Assembly: GCF_039978735.1 (NCBI RefSeq)
Contig: NZ_JBDWAS010000015.1
Location: 114,418-178,417 of the forward strand
Direction of reading: 5' to 3'
Source: Maricaulis sp039978735
GTDB taxonomy: Bacteria > Pseudomonadota > Alphaproteobacteria > Caulobacterales > Maricaulaceae
Length of the DNA stretch: 64,000 bases
The notes under the pieces are model-generated. The model searched no databases, was not told where the DNA came from, and saw only the letters and a program-made list of their open reading frames with translations. Numbering within the stretch: position 1 is the first letter of the stretch; the number at the start of each line of letters is the position of its first letter. Below are positions 33,133-42,698 of the stretch, piece by piece. A program made the translations under genes and the position numbers.

Positions 33133-35829
33133 CTATTCGCCCGCGGCGATCCGTGCCGTGGTTGCACTGTCGACGAACTCGTCATCGGCATCGAAACCGT
33201 CATCCATCGCTTCGGACAACAGCGCCTCGACACGGTTGATATCGTCATTGCCGTCGATGTCGGAATAGGCGTCGGCCTCGATCTCGGCGAGCGCGTCGAG
33301 GTCGATCGGCTGGTCCTGGCTGATCGGCATCACGACATTCACCGTCGTGCCTTCACCCAGAACCGAGTCGATGGTCAGCGTGCCGCCATGCAGCTCGATC
33401 AGCGATTTGGACAGCGCCAGACCGAGGCCCGAGCCCTGGTGGCTCTTGGAGTGCTGGTTCTCGATCTGCTCGAACGGACGGCCGAGGCGGGGCAGGTCCT
33501 CCTTGGCGATACCGATACCCGTATCGGAGACCTGGAAAGCGACACCGACGCCGGACAGGAAGCCGCGCACCGTGACGCGTCCGCCTTCCGGCGTGAATTT
33601 CACCGCGTTGGAGATCAGATTGATCATCACCTGTTTGAAGGCGCGCGGATCGAGCTCCATTTCCGGCAGGTCCGACACATCGGCGCGCAGCTGGAGGCGC
33701 TTCTCCTCGGCGCGGCCGCGGACGATGCGCACGCATTGCCCGATCAGCTCGCTCGCATCGGTCGGCTCCGGCTGGAGCTGCATCTTGCCGGCCTCGATCT
33801 TCGACATATCGAGAATGTCGTTGATCAGCTCGAGCAGGTGCTGGCCGGACGTCAGGATGTCCTTCATGTAGCCGGTGTAGCGCTCGTCACCCAGGGGGCC
33901 GAACATCTCCTTGAGCATGATCTCGGAGAAGCCGTTGATGGCGTTCAGCGGTGTGCGCAGCTCGTGGCTCATATTCGCCAGGAATTCCGACTTGGAGCGG
34001 TTGGCTTCCTCGGCGCGGATCTTCTCGGCCTCGTACTTGCGGGCGAGATCGGCAATGCGGGCCTGCGAGCGCTTCACATCCTCGACGGTCTTGCGCAGCT
34101 GGGCCTGGTTTTCGGTCAGGGCGGCTTCGTGGTGCTTGAGATCGGTGATGTCGGCGCCGACACTCACCATGCCGCCATCGGCCGTGGCGCGGTCGGAATA
34201 GTGCAGCCAGCGCCCGTCGGCGAGTTCGATCTCGTAGGCCGCCTTGTTTTCCGTGCCGCCATGAACGGTCTTGATCGCCCGCGCGGCGGCCTGCTCGACC
34301 GCGGCATAGCTCATGCCCGGCTTCAGCATGCCGTCAGAGAAGTCGAAGGCGTCGCGGAATTTGCGGTTCCACAGCACGAGGCGGTGGCGTGAGTCCCACA
34401 GCACAAAGCTCTCCGACATGGATTCCAGCGCTGCGCGCAGCCGGCTTTCGGCGGCCACGACGCGGGCCTGGGCACCCTTGCGATCCGTGATGTCGATGGC
34501 CACGCCCACGATCCGGGCCTGGTCGCTGCCGACGGCGCCGGGCAGGATGCGTCCGCGCATCTGCAGCCACACCGCGGCATGCGCGGCGAGCACTTCCAGA
34601 TCGACCTCGCCGCCAGCCGGGGCCCCGCGCATCGCGGCACGCAGGCGTTCGCGGTCGGGCTTGGAGAAGAGACGCAGGAATTCGCTGCCGCTGCACTCCA
34701 GGGCAGTCTCCATGCCGAGTATCCGCGCCAGGCTGTCGGTGATGAAGACGGTGTCGGCTTCCGGATTCCAGTCCCAGACACCGCAGCGCGCGCCCTCGAT
34801 GGCGACGCGGAAGCGCTGCTCATTGTCCTCGAGCTGCTGGCGGGTCGAGCGCAAGCGGCCCATCTGCGTGAAGACGAGCGCGCTGAGCCCCATCGCAACG
34901 AAGATGGGTGCGATGAACATCAGGCCGTAAAAGGAGATGGTGCGGTACCAGGCGTTCTGGTTGATCCGCATCGCGCCGAGCGCATAGACGCGCAGCTCGG
35001 TCCCCGCGATCGGCGCAACGGCAAAGGTCACGCGTTCTTCGCCGAAGCGGGCGTCCGAGGTTGCACCGCCGCCTTCGCCGGCCAGGCGGTCGACAAAGGC
35101 GTCATCCAGGCCGAAGCGCGAGGCCAGCGGCGTCCCGGCGCGCACGCTGCGCATCTGCGGACGGATGGCCAGCATGCCGCCATTGCTGTCGGCGAGCGCG
35201 ACCACGCGTTCATCACCCCAGTCCGGCAGGACGAGATCGGTCGCGAGCCGGGCCACGAAGGCGCCGACCGTGCCGTCTGACAGCTGCACCGGCACGGCAA
35301 GCACCAGGTGCGCCGGCTGGCCTTCAACGATTTCCGCCGTCAGGCCCGATGGTGCGTCGAGCGCCTGACCGGCCATTTCACGCAGCCCGTCGCCCGGATT
35401 GGCAGCGGCGATGGTGCGGCCGTCGGGCAGCAGGATGGCGACGTCCTCGACGAGGTCGGAGTCGCCGATCGCGCTCAGCCGTGCGCGTGCAGCCGGCACG
35501 ATCTCGTCGATCGGCGTGTCGCGCAGGTCGGCGCTGGCGAAGGCGAGGGCATAGCGGGCTTCCGCGATGCGGGCGGTGACACGTTCGGCCAGATAGCCGG
35601 CGGCATTGGCCTGCGAGCGCTCGGCCTCGGTGATCAGCGTCTCGCGCTCCTGCTGGATCTTGACCAGCAGAATGCCGCCATAGGCCAGGGTGAAGAGCAG
35701 CACCGCCATGACGATCCACAGCGCGCCGGTTCCGCGTTTCGACGCACGCACCTTCCCCGTCTCGCCCGGCGAAGGGGTGCGGGTCGCCTTGTCCGTGGAC
35801 GGGCGCGTATCGAACCGCATGTGATTCAT
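33133..35829 (-). CDS. PAS-domain sensor histidine kinase, PleC-like
   Basis: An 898-aa membrane kinase. A membrane segment near residues 37-55 (LWIVMAVLLFTLAYGGILL) is followed by a large periplasmic region, a second span around residue 300 (YGLMFIAPIFVAMGLSALVF), two PAS modules (about 325-450 and 460-580), a short coiled coil and a HisKA domain (ANMSHELRTPLNAINGFSEI). The ATPase domain has NAVKFTP, DTGIGI and GSGLGLALSK. Architecture and HisKA sequence resemble Caulobacter PleC/DivJ, which regulate DivK and the cell cycle; which one cannot be settled by eye. It faces the metal-sensor operon convergently. Confidence 0.87.
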   Translation of the reverse strand: MNHMRFDTRPSTDKATRTPSPGETGKVRASKRGTGALWIVMAVLLFTLAYGGILLVKIQQERETLITEAERSQANAAGYLAERVTARIAEARYALAFASADLRDTPIDEIVPAARARLSAIGDSDLVEDVAILLPDGRTIAAANPGDGLREMAGQALDAPSGLTAEIVEGQPAHLVLAVPVQLSDGTVGAFVARLATDLVLPDWGDERVVALADSNGGMLAIRPQMRSVRAGTPLASRFGLDDAFVDRLAGEGGGATSDARFGEERVTFAVAPIAGTELRVYALGAMRINQNAWYRTISFYGLMFIAPIFVAMGLSALVFTQMGRLRSTRQQLEDNEQRFRVAIEGARCGVWDWNPEADTVFITDSLARILGMETALECSGSEFLRLFSKPDRERLRAAMRGAPAGGEVDLEVLAAHAAVWLQMRGRILPGAVGSDQARIVGVAIDITDRKGAQARVVAAESRLRAALESMSESFVLWDSRHRLVLWNRKFRDAFDFSDGMLKPGMSYAAVEQAAARAIKTVHGGTENKAAYEIELADGRWLHYSDRATADGGMVSVGADITDLKHHEAALTENQAQLRKTVEDVKRSQARIADLARKYEAEKIRAEEANRSKSEFLANMSHELRTPLNAINGFSEIMLKEMFGPLGDERYTGYMKDILTSGQHLLELINDILDMSKIEAGKMQLQPEPTDASELIGQCVRIVRGRAEEKRLQLRADVSDLPEMELDPRAFKQVMINLISNAVKFTPEGGRVTVRGFLSGVGVAFQVSDTGIGIAKEDLPRLGRPFEQIENQHSKSHQGSGLGLALSKSLIELHGGTLTIDSVLGEGTTVNVVMPISQDQPIDLDALAEIEADAYSDIDGNDDINRVEALLSEAMDDGFDADDEFVDSATTARIAAGE

Positions 35830-35879
35830 GGTCTCAAACTAGGGTGTGTCGGTCTGTGCTGTCGACACCGGGCTTGGCG

Positions 35880-36440
35880 TCACGAGCCGGTCTGCGCCGG
35901 CTTCGTTCCTTCTGTTTCCCCACCCTCGTCCTTGGCGGCCGCTTTCTGGCGGCTCTTGCGTCTTTCCGGTCCCTTGTAGGTCGACTTGTCCGGATCGTTC
36001 CGGCGCCGGTCAGGGCCGAAGTAATGGCGGTTCCGGATGAAGGGACGGGGTTCGTTGATCACCGCCGCGATCTTGGAGAACATCTCCTTCGCGGTAATCG
36101 GCTTGCAGCAGAACTCCGTCACACCGGCGTCGCGTGCCGCCATGACCTTGGAGCGCTCGGAATAGGCGCTCAGCATGATGATGGGCACCAGCGGGTTGGG
36201 GCTGTCGTCGGCCGTGCGCACCAGGCGCACGAAGTCGAGCCCGTCCAGAATGTCCATCTGATAGTCGGTGATGATGATGTCGATCGAGTCCGAACGCACC
36301 ATGTCGAAGGCTTCCGCCGGATCGCGCGACTCGTAGATCTGCTTGATCCCGAACCCGTGCAGAATCGTTCGCAGGATCGTCAGCATGTAGGTGTTGTCGT
36401 CGACGATAAGCGTCCTGACGCGGCTGAAATCTGCGGCCAT
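35880..36440 (-). CDS. single-domain response regulator with basic tail
   Basis: A 186-aa CheY-like protein. The receiver carries acidic VDDN, phospho-acceptor Asp in IIITDYQMDILDG, Thr/Ser in IIMLSAYSE and Lys in EFCCKPIT. After residue 130 a low-complexity basic tail contains two similar repeats (HYFGPDRRRND and TYKGPERRK). No output domain is present. It lies between the PleC-like kinase and the EAL gene in the same direction, suggesting a shared signalling role. Confidence 0.9.
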   Translation of the reverse strand: MAADFSRVRTLIVDDNTYMLTILRTILHGFGIKQIYESRDPAEAFDMVRSDSIDIIITDYQMDILDGLDFVRLVRTADDSPNPLVPIIMLSAYSERSKVMAARDAGVTEFCCKPITAKEMFSKIAAVINEPRPFIRNRHYFGPDRRRNDPDKSTYKGPERRKSRQKAAAKDEGGETEGTKPAQTGS

Positions 36441-36462
36441 GGCGGCGGTCTCGTGGTTTGGC

Positions 36463-38040
36463 TCAAGCTGCCCGCGTTTTGTTGATTCGCGGATCCTTGA
36501 GTTCTTTTAGCGCAACAGGCTTACCGAAATAGAAACCCTGTCCGTACCGAACGCCAAGCTCCCGCATCAGTTTCGCTGACGTTTCGCTTTCGATCATTTC
36601 CGCAACGGTTTCAGTACCCAGGGCGTTGCAAAGGTCGATCATCCCGCGCAGCAGTATGGTGTCGCGTTCGGAGCGTGAGGCGTTGCGGACATAGGAACCG
36701 TCGATCTTCACCACATCGGCGGGGAAGTCGCGCAGATAATGGAAGCCCGCTGCACCGGCGCCGAAGTCGTCGAGACAGACCGCATGTCCGCGCTCGCGGA
36801 TCTTGGCGATGATATTGTTGGCGGCCTTGATGTTCTTCACCGAGGCGGTCTCGGTGAGCTCGAACATGAGCCGGCTGCGATCGATCTTCAGATCGGCGAG
36901 GAGCGCCAGGAATTTCTTGGCCCAGGCCATGTTGGTCAGGGATTTGCCGGACAGGTTGACGGCCAGGGCAGGGCGGTCGAAATCCTCGCGCAGGAACTGC
37001 GCCGCGATCTCGGTCATCGCATAGTCGATTTCGTGGATCAGGCCGGTGCTTTCCGCGAACCCCACGCTTTCCTCGATCGGCCGTCCGCCGGGCAGGCGCA
37101 GCAGCAGCTCGTAGTGATGCACCTTGCCGGTTTCCAGGTCGACGATGGGCTGGGCGTGCGGCTCGATCACGCGGCCGGCAATCGTCGTGCGCAGCTCGGT
37201 CATGCGTTTGCGGGTTTCGTGCATCAGGCGGTCGGCGGTCTCCTGCAACGAGATCACGTCGAGGGCCTTGCCGCTGTCGGCGGCTTCATTGATCGCGTGC
37301 AGGAAGGCCTGAACGGCAATTTCCGGTTCCAGCTCCGGCGCATCGCAGACCGACTCGATCCGCACATCGGCCTCGCCGAGGTCGAACCCCTTGAGTGTTG
37401 CCGCGACCTCATCGCGCAAGGCCGCCAGATCGACGGAGCGGGCGTGGATCAGCGCGGTGCGTGCCGCGTCGATCTGCCGGGCAACGCCGTCATTGCCGAT
37501 GGCCAGGGCGCAGGAGGCGGCCACGGATGTGCGCAATTGTTCGGCATTGGCCGGACCGACCAGACGCTCGATATCGTCGCCGGCCTCGATGCGCAGGACC
37601 GACATGGCCAAGTCTGTGCCGATATTGCGGGCTGACGCGATGGCACCTTCGGCACTGCGCTCGAAGGCCTGGGGGTCGACATCGTCCGGCGCGTGCATGG
37701 CGTTGAAGGAGATCGACCAGCGGATGCGCTCGTCATCGCCCAGCGACCAGCCGCAAAGCTGAGCCTCGCGCCCATCGATCGTGATGCGGACAGGACCGAG
37801 CCGGTGACCGGGCTTCAGCCGGCGCACCAGCGCCTTGAGGATCGGACGCGAGGTGCGGTCGATGCGGCTTTCAAGCGGATCGCCCACACCGTCGCTTTCG
37901 GCGCCCGCCGGACTGGAGCCGAGGGCTGCGACAGCGCCGGCCGTGTAGGTGATGCGGCAGGAGGGGTCCGTTTCGACAAGAATATCGGCCGAAGCAAAGG
38001 CGAAGGACAAAAAGCGATTGCGTTGTTCGACTAACGACAT
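36463..38040 (-). CDS. EAL-domain cyclic-di-GMP phosphodiesterase-like protein
   Basis: A 525-aa protein with a PAS-like N-terminus (FLSFAFASADILVETDPSCRI) and a C-terminal EAL domain (about residues 270-515). The signature is ELL instead of EAL (HHYELLLRLPGG). The other catalytic positions look intact: Asn in AVNLSGKSL, Glu in FELTETASV, the Asp pair in CLDDFGAG, Lys in VVKIDGSYV and Gln in GQGFYFGKP. It is probably active in degrading c-di-GMP, linking it to the motility/cell-cycle genes next to it. Confidence 0.88.
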   Translation of the reverse strand: MSLVEQRNRFLSFAFASADILVETDPSCRITYTAGAVAALGSSPAGAESDGVGDPLESRIDRTSRPILKALVRRLKPGHRLGPVRITIDGREAQLCGWSLGDDERIRWSISFNAMHAPDDVDPQAFERSAEGAIASARNIGTDLAMSVLRIEAGDDIERLVGPANAEQLRTSVAASCALAIGNDGVARQIDAARTALIHARSVDLAALRDEVAATLKGFDLGEADVRIESVCDAPELEPEIAVQAFLHAINEAADSGKALDVISLQETADRLMHETRKRMTELRTTIAGRVIEPHAQPIVDLETGKVHHYELLLRLPGGRPIEESVGFAESTGLIHEIDYAMTEIAAQFLREDFDRPALAVNLSGKSLTNMAWAKKFLALLADLKIDRSRLMFELTETASVKNIKAANNIIAKIRERGHAVCLDDFGAGAAGFHYLRDFPADVVKIDGSYVRNASRSERDTILLRGMIDLCNALGTETVAEMIESETSAKLMRELGVRYGQGFYFGKPVALKELKDPRINKTRAA

Positions 38041-38122
38041 GAGAGCAGCCCGACCCCGTTCAAGACAGATCGCTCAAATTCACAGCTAAACGTTAGAAGG
38101 CGATTAAATTTTTACCGGTCGC

Positions 38123-38674
38123 CTACGCGGCCTGGCGTGACTTGCCGTTATCCTTGCTGGAAGGTTTCGTGTTGATTTCCCGCAGCGTTTTACTCGCTTC
38201 GTGGCTCAACTTGGCTAACGCCGGAGGCAGTTCGCCGTCTTCGCTGGCCAGTTTTGCGAGTTGCTCGGCAATCGCCATCAGGTGCGGTGCGTTGGCGATC
38301 AGCCGGGCCTGTCCCTCGATGCGCGAGGGGTCGCGATCGTATTCCGCAGCCGGCACGCGCCAGCCACCCCAGTCCATGCTCTCGGTGACCACGACCGGGA
38401 AAGTGCCGGGATAGGGGTGGTGGCCGCATTCCTCGACGGACTGCCACTTGTTGCGGGCGCGCAGGACGCGCCAGCTCGCCGTGTCGATCTCGTCGGCTTG
38501 CTCTGCAGCGAGCTCGTCAGCCACGAAATCCCGGCCGAGCCCGCAGTCGTAATAGACCCGCACCGGCTCCTCGACATCCTTCACCCATTGCGGCTTGACC
38601 TGCTCGACGAGCGCCCAGGTTCCGACCGGGCGGACGAATACGCGCTGATGCTTGTGATAGATTGCCTTGGCCAT
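38123..38674 (-). CDS. conserved alphaproteobacterial protein of unknown function
   Basis: A 183-aa soluble protein starting MAKAIYHKHQRVFVRPVGTW. The central stretch WRVLRARNKWQSVEECGHHP, followed by PGTFPVVVTESMDWGGWRVP and an AEYDRDPSRIEGQARLIANAP segment, is conserved in relatives I have seen in Caulobacterales, but no function is known to me. The GGGAGG site upstream (minus strand, 38685-38690) supports the start. The C-terminal 40 residues are charged and probably flexible. Confidence 0.82.
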   Translation of the reverse strand: MAKAIYHKHQRVFVRPVGTWALVEQVKPQWVKDVEEPVRVYYDCGLGRDFVADELAAEQADEIDTASWRVLRARNKWQSVEECGHHPYPGTFPVVVTESMDWGGWRVPAAEYDRDPSRIEGQARLIANAPHLMAIAEQLAKLASEDGELPPALAKLSHEASKTLREINTKPSSKDNGKSRQAA

Positions 38675-38738
38675 GAAATGCCTCCCTCGCCGCTGCAGGA
38701 AAGCAGACCCGGATTGAAATGGCGTGAAGCGAACAGGT

Positions 38739-39338
38739 CTAATTTGATGTTTTGCCGAGCAGGGCGGCACAGGCCGCATCCGTGAGAACGGCGTCGGCGC
38801 GCGTGGTCGGCCATCGGCAGTCGCTGACGAGCAGGCTCCAGCTCTGAACGCTCGTCGCGGCCCAGAGATAGTCGGCGGCCTCGGAAACCGACCAGCCGCC
38901 GGCGAGCGCGCCGTCGCGATCGAGCGATGCGGCGAGCTGTCCGAGCCAGGATCGAAGATCGGCCATGCGGTCTTCCCAGGCGGCAGCGGCTTCGGCATCG
39001 GTGTCGCGCAGCCGGATCAGGTCGCGGGCGACCGGGAGGATTTCCGGCACGAAGTCCAGCCACACGCGGATGGCGCCGCGGAGCCGGTCCTGCGGATCGG
39101 ATATCTCGAAGCAGGCAAACAGCTTTTCCCGGATGGAGAAACGCTCGTCGGCCCGCTGGACGAGCGCCATCAGCAAGCCGCCGCGGGTTCCGAAATGAAG
39201 ATAGACCGATTGCCGGGAGATCCCGGCAGCGCGGGCGATCTCGGCGATCGAGACCTCGGCGCCCTTCTGCGAAATGAGGGCCCACGCCGCGTCGAGAATC
39301 TCGGCGCGGGTCCGGGCGAGTTTCGGTGTTCTTGACAC
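38739..39338 (-). CDS. TetR-family transcriptional repressor
   Basis: A 199-aa regulator with a GTG start. The N-terminal HTH is clear (ILDAAWALISQKGAEVSIAE, then AGISRQSVYLHFGTRGGLL). The C-terminal ligand domain is variable. Its start codon lies inside a perfect palindrome, TTGACACGTGTCAA, and a second copy stands before the divergent gene, so it probably represses both itself and that gene. The inducer is unknown. Confidence 0.92.
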   Translation of the reverse strand: MSRTPKLARTRAEILDAAWALISQKGAEVSIAEIARAAGISRQSVYLHFGTRGGLLMALVQRADERFSIREKLFACFEISDPQDRLRGAIRVWLDFVPEILPVARDLIRLRDTDAEAAAAWEDRMADLRSWLGQLAASLDRDGALAGGWSVSEAADYLWAATSVQSWSLLVSDCRWPTTRADAVLTDAACAALLGKTSN

Positions 39339-39372
39339 GTGTCAAATTTCCCATTTATTTACACGTGTCAAA
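39332..39372. promoter_or_regulatory. divergent promoter with two TetR operators
   Basis: TTGACACGTGTCAA (39332-39345) is a perfect 14-bp palindrome covering the tetR start. A second site, TTACACGTGTCAA (39360-39372), shares the ACACGTGT core (39361-39368) with centres 26 bp apart. TTGACA hexamers on both strands overlap the operators, consistent with steric repression of two divergent promoters. Confidence 0.75.
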
Positions 39373-39387
39373 TTATGGAGAATGGCG

Positions 39388-39825
39388 ATGAACGTCAATG
39401 AGCGGATTGCGGATCTGGTGCGGGCCTATGGCGATGGTTCGGATGGCGCGTCGCCGGATGCCGGGCAATGGCGCACCGTGCTCGACGGGCCGCAGGACAG
39501 GCCGGTCGTGCTCGTCAATTTCTTCAAGTTCCGCGAACGGGCCCTCTATCCCGGCGGAGAGTACGTGAGCGGTCAGGATGCATTTGCGCGCTACGCGTCG
39601 GTCAGCATGCCGGCGCTGGAGCGCGCCGGCGGACATTTCCTCCATGTCGGCGGGTATGGCGGCAGTTTCGTCGGCGACGATGCCGGCTGGGACATGATCG
39701 CGATCGGGCACTATCCCGACACTGTGGCCTTGCTCGCCCTGTTCGACGATCCGGAATACCGCAAGGCCTTCCCTCACAGGCATGCAGCGTGCGAGCGTCA
39801 GCGGGTGATCTTCAGCCGGGGATAG
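39388..39825 (+). CDS. DUF1330-like small protein controlled by TetR
   Basis: A 145-aa protein, MNVNERIADLVRAYGDG. The middle part resembles the DUF1330/dimeric alpha-beta barrel family: VVLVNFFKFRERALYPGGE, SGQDAFARYASVSMPALERAGG, WDMIAIGHYPDTVALLALFDDPEYRKAFPHR (in pieces). Such proteins are often monooxygenase-like or unknown. ATG 39388 is chosen over 39382 because GGAG (39377-39380) is then seven bases away. It is divergent from tetR and preceded by the second operator. Confidence 0.82.
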   Translation: MNVNERIADLVRAYGDGSDGASPDAGQWRTVLDGPQDRPVVLVNFFKFRERALYPGGEYVSGQDAFARYASVSMPALERAGGHFLHVGGYGGSFVGDDAGWDMIAIGHYPDTVALLALFDDPEYRKAFPHRHAACERQRVIFSRG

Positions 39826-40064
39826 CGGGGTCGATCTACAGGGCATGCTACGGGATCCCGCGTCCGGATCAGGAAACAGCCGTGCGAAATTCGGCAATCG
39901 AGCCTGTTCGGGGGCGCACGATCAGCCGGGAAAAGCAGAGGCGGTATAGCGCTGCGTTTGGCGAAGCGGCAATCGTGTTCAGCGATGCGGCCGGGGGCCG
40001 TTGATCTTGCGATCATAAGCGATATGCGCCGCCGTGACTTGGTTCGGCGTGCGGTCCGCGCTAA

Positions 40065-41069
40065 ATGGCGCGCATGACTGCAGCCCGCACGCCCGACCGC
40101 CGCCTTTCCGTGGCCCCGATGATGGACTGGACCGACCGGCATTGCCGGGCGTTTCACCGTGTCCTGACGAAAGGCGCGCTGCTCTACACCGAAATGGCCG
40201 TCGACAAGGCGGTGATCCATGGCGATCGCGAGAAGCTGATCGGTTTCGACCCGGCCGAGCATCCCGTGGCCATACAGCTGGGCGGCTCCGATCCGGCCGA
40301 TCTGGCCAAGGCCGGCCGGATTGCCGAGGGGTTCGGCTATATCGAGATCAATCTCAATGTCGGCTGCCCGTCCGACCGCGTGCAGTCGGGCCGCTTCGGG
40401 GCCTGTCTGATGCAGGAGCCGGCACTCGTCGCCGATTGCGTGAAGGCGATGCAGGATGCGGTGTCGGTACCGGTCACGGTGAAGTGCCGGATCGGCGTCG
40501 ACGAGCAGGACCCCGAAGTCGCCCTGTTCGATTTCGTCGAGACGGTCGCGGCGGCCGGAGTGACAAGCTTCACCGTGCACGCCCGCAAGGCCTGGCTGAA
40601 AGGTCTGAGCCCGAAGGAAAACCGCACGGTTCCGCCGCTCGATTATGATCTGGTGCGCCGCCTCAAGGCGCAGCGCCCGGAGCTGGAGATCATCCTCAAT
40701 GGCGGTCTGGAAACCCTTGAACAGGGGCTCGCGGAAACGGCATCGCTGGACGGGATGATGCTCGGCCGCGCCGCCTATCACACGCCCTGGATCCTGGCCG
40801 AGGCCGACAGCCGGCTGTTCGGCAAGGCCGATCCGCTTGCCAGCCGTGTCGAGGCGGTCGACGCCTACCGGCCCTATCTGGAAAGCCAGCTGGGCAAGGG
40901 CACGCGTCTGCACGACATGACACGCCATATGCTGGGCCTTTTCACCGGCCAGCCCGGTGCCCGTCTGTGGCGGCGCATCCTGTCGGAAAAGGCGCCGAAG
41001 CGCGGCGCGGGTCTTGAAGTCATCGACGAGGCACTGGCGGCGGTCGTGCCGCAAGACGAGGCGGCATAG
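40065..41069 (+). CDS. dusA: tRNA-dihydrouridine synthase A
   Basis: A 334-aa flavoenzyme that reduces uridines in the D-loop of tRNA. Dus hallmarks are LSVAPMMDWTDRHCRAFHRV, the catalytic-cysteine loop NLNVGCPSDRVQSGRFGACL, VTVKCRIGVD, FTVHARKAWLKGLSPKENR and ILNGG. These match the DusA branch. A second ATG at 40074 could be the start. Two bases separate it from the permease gene. Confidence 0.95.
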   Translation: MARMTAARTPDRRLSVAPMMDWTDRHCRAFHRVLTKGALLYTEMAVDKAVIHGDREKLIGFDPAEHPVAIQLGGSDPADLAKAGRIAEGFGYIEINLNVGCPSDRVQSGRFGACLMQEPALVADCVKAMQDAVSVPVTVKCRIGVDEQDPEVALFDFVETVAAAGVTSFTVHARKAWLKGLSPKENRTVPPLDYDLVRRLKAQRPELEIILNGGLETLEQGLAETASLDGMMLGRAAYHTPWILAEADSRLFGKADPLASRVEAVDAYRPYLESQLGKGTRLHDMTRHMLGLFTGQPGARLWRRILSEKAPKRGAGLEVIDEALAAVVPQDEAA

Positions 41070-41071
41070 CG

Positions 41072-41887
41072 ATGCAGGATATCTGGATTCTGGTCCTGGC
41101 GATGGCCGCCACCGGCGCGTTTGCCGGCCTGATCGCGGGCATGTTCGGCATTGGCGGCGGCATCGTCATGGTGCCGGCGCTCTATTTCGCCTTCAATTCG
41201 TTGGGCTATGAGGATCCGCGGGTGATGCATGTCGCGGTCGGGACCTCGCTGGCAGTGATTGTCGCGACCTCGCTGCGCAGCGTCTCCGCCCACGCCAAGC
41301 GCGGCGCGGTGGATTTTCAGGTTCTGCGCGAATGGGCGCCCTGGATCGTCGCGGGCACGCTGATCGGGACAGTCATCGCGCACTATCTTTCCGGCCGCAT
41401 GCTGACCGGCATTTTCGGCGGCATGGCGATGCTGCTGTCCCTGCAATTCTTTTTCGGCCGGCCCGATTGGACGCTGCGCGAGGACATGCCAGGCGGGATC
41501 ACCCGCATCGGTCTGGGGGGCACGATCGGGGCGTTCTCGGCGCTGATGGGCATCGGCGGCGGCGTCATGGGCGTTACCCTGATGACGCTGTGCGGCAAGC
41601 CGATCCGGCAGGCCGTGGCCACAGCGGCCGGTTTCGGCGTCGCGATCGGGGCGCCCGGTGCGATCGGCTTCATCGTCAATGGCTGGGGGCATGAAGTCGT
41701 GCCCTGGTCGCTGGGCTATGTGAACGGGCCCGGCTTTGCGCTTCTGGCCAGCTGCGCCTTTTTCGTTGCGCCGGTGGGGGCCAAGCTGGCGCACGACCTG
41801 CCGGAACGGACGCTGAAGCGTCTCTTCGCTATCGGACTGGTCGTCGTCGGCTTCATGCTGGTGCGCGAAGCGGTGATCGGCGGCTAA
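41072..41887 (+). CDS. TauE/SafE-family membrane permease
   Basis: A 271-aa protein with about eight membrane segments. The repeated family motif appears as GLIAGMFGIGGGIVMVPALYF near the N-terminus and as GAFSALMGIGGGVMGVTLM at mid-length. These carriers are thought to export sulfite or sulfonate-derived anions. It starts right after dusA (cotranscription likely). Converges with the retropepsin gene. Confidence 0.9.
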   Translation: MQDIWILVLAMAATGAFAGLIAGMFGIGGGIVMVPALYFAFNSLGYEDPRVMHVAVGTSLAVIVATSLRSVSAHAKRGAVDFQVLREWAPWIVAGTLIGTVIAHYLSGRMLTGIFGGMAMLLSLQFFFGRPDWTLREDMPGGITRIGLGGTIGAFSALMGIGGGVMGVTLMTLCGKPIRQAVATAAGFGVAIGAPGAIGFIVNGWGHEVVPWSLGYVNGPGFALLASCAFFVAPVGAKLAHDLPERTLKRLFAIGLVVVGFMLVREAVIGG

Positions 41888-41935
41888 AGCGTGATCAGGT
41901 GAAGTGGAAACCGGTTCCGCAGGAAACGAGTCTGC

Positions 41936-42658
41936 CTAGGGCTGCAGGATCAGCTGGTTCTCGCGGATTTCCAGCGAGCTGAAACGTTCCAGTACCGACA
42001 TGCCGAGCAGCGAGATCTCGCCGCCGGGCATGACAACGGCCGGGATCTCTTCGAAGTGGCGCCCCTGTAGATCGAGCGACCGGATCGTCACCGGCGCGGC
42101 CATGGCTTCGCCGGATGCCATCGATACCGGTATCGAGAAATCCAGCCTGTGGGTGCGGATGCCGATACGTCCGGCATCGCTGAGCGTCAGGGCGATGCCG
42201 CTGGCGCCGGTATCGACCAGAAACGGAACCCGGGCGCCATTGATCTCGGCCTCGATATAGTAATGCCCGTCCCGCTGGCGGTTGAGCACGATGGGTCCGT
42301 CATTCCGCGGTGCGCCAGCGGCATTATCCTGCCCGGCCTGGGAGCTCACGGCGGCCGGCGGTGCGAGCCAGGTGCGCTGATATTCCAGGTCTTCGAAATC
42401 ATGGTCGAAGATGGGGATGACACCGATCATGGCCGCGATACTCAGCCATGTGACGAGGTTGCGGTGGCGGGCACCTGCGGGCGCGAAACCGGCACCGAAC
42501 AGGGCAATCAGCAGCAGGAGCATGATCGCCGCTGCCGCAAGCAGGCGCAGGGACGGATCGAGGCTGTCCCAGAACGGCCACAGCACCAGTCTCAGGGTGA
42601 GCAGGGCGAGGGCGGCCAGCAGGGCCGGGCGGGCGAAGCGGGTGACCAGATGCTGCAT
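41936..42658 (-). CDS. membrane-anchored retropepsin-like aspartic protease
   Basis: A 240-aa protein. Three N-terminal hydrophobic stretches (about residues 10-75) are followed by a single-domain aspartic protease with catalytic VPFLVDTGASGIALT and a C-terminal ISLLGMSVLERFSSLEIRE. It matches the TIGR02281/clan AA group of periplasmic retropepsins in alphaproteobacteria. Targets unknown. Confidence 0.9.
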   Translation of the reverse strand: MQHLVTRFARPALLAALALLTLRLVLWPFWDSLDPSLRLLAAAAIMLLLLIALFGAGFAPAGARHRNLVTWLSIAAMIGVIPIFDHDFEDLEYQRTWLAPPAAVSSQAGQDNAAGAPRNDGPIVLNRQRDGHYYIEAEINGARVPFLVDTGASGIALTLSDAGRIGIRTHRLDFSIPVSMASGEAMAAPVTIRSLDLQGRHFEEIPAVVMPGGEISLLGMSVLERFSSLEIRENQLILQP

Positions 42659-42698
42659 GCTCAGCGGCCCCCTGTGGTGAATGAGGCGGCCGGACGCA

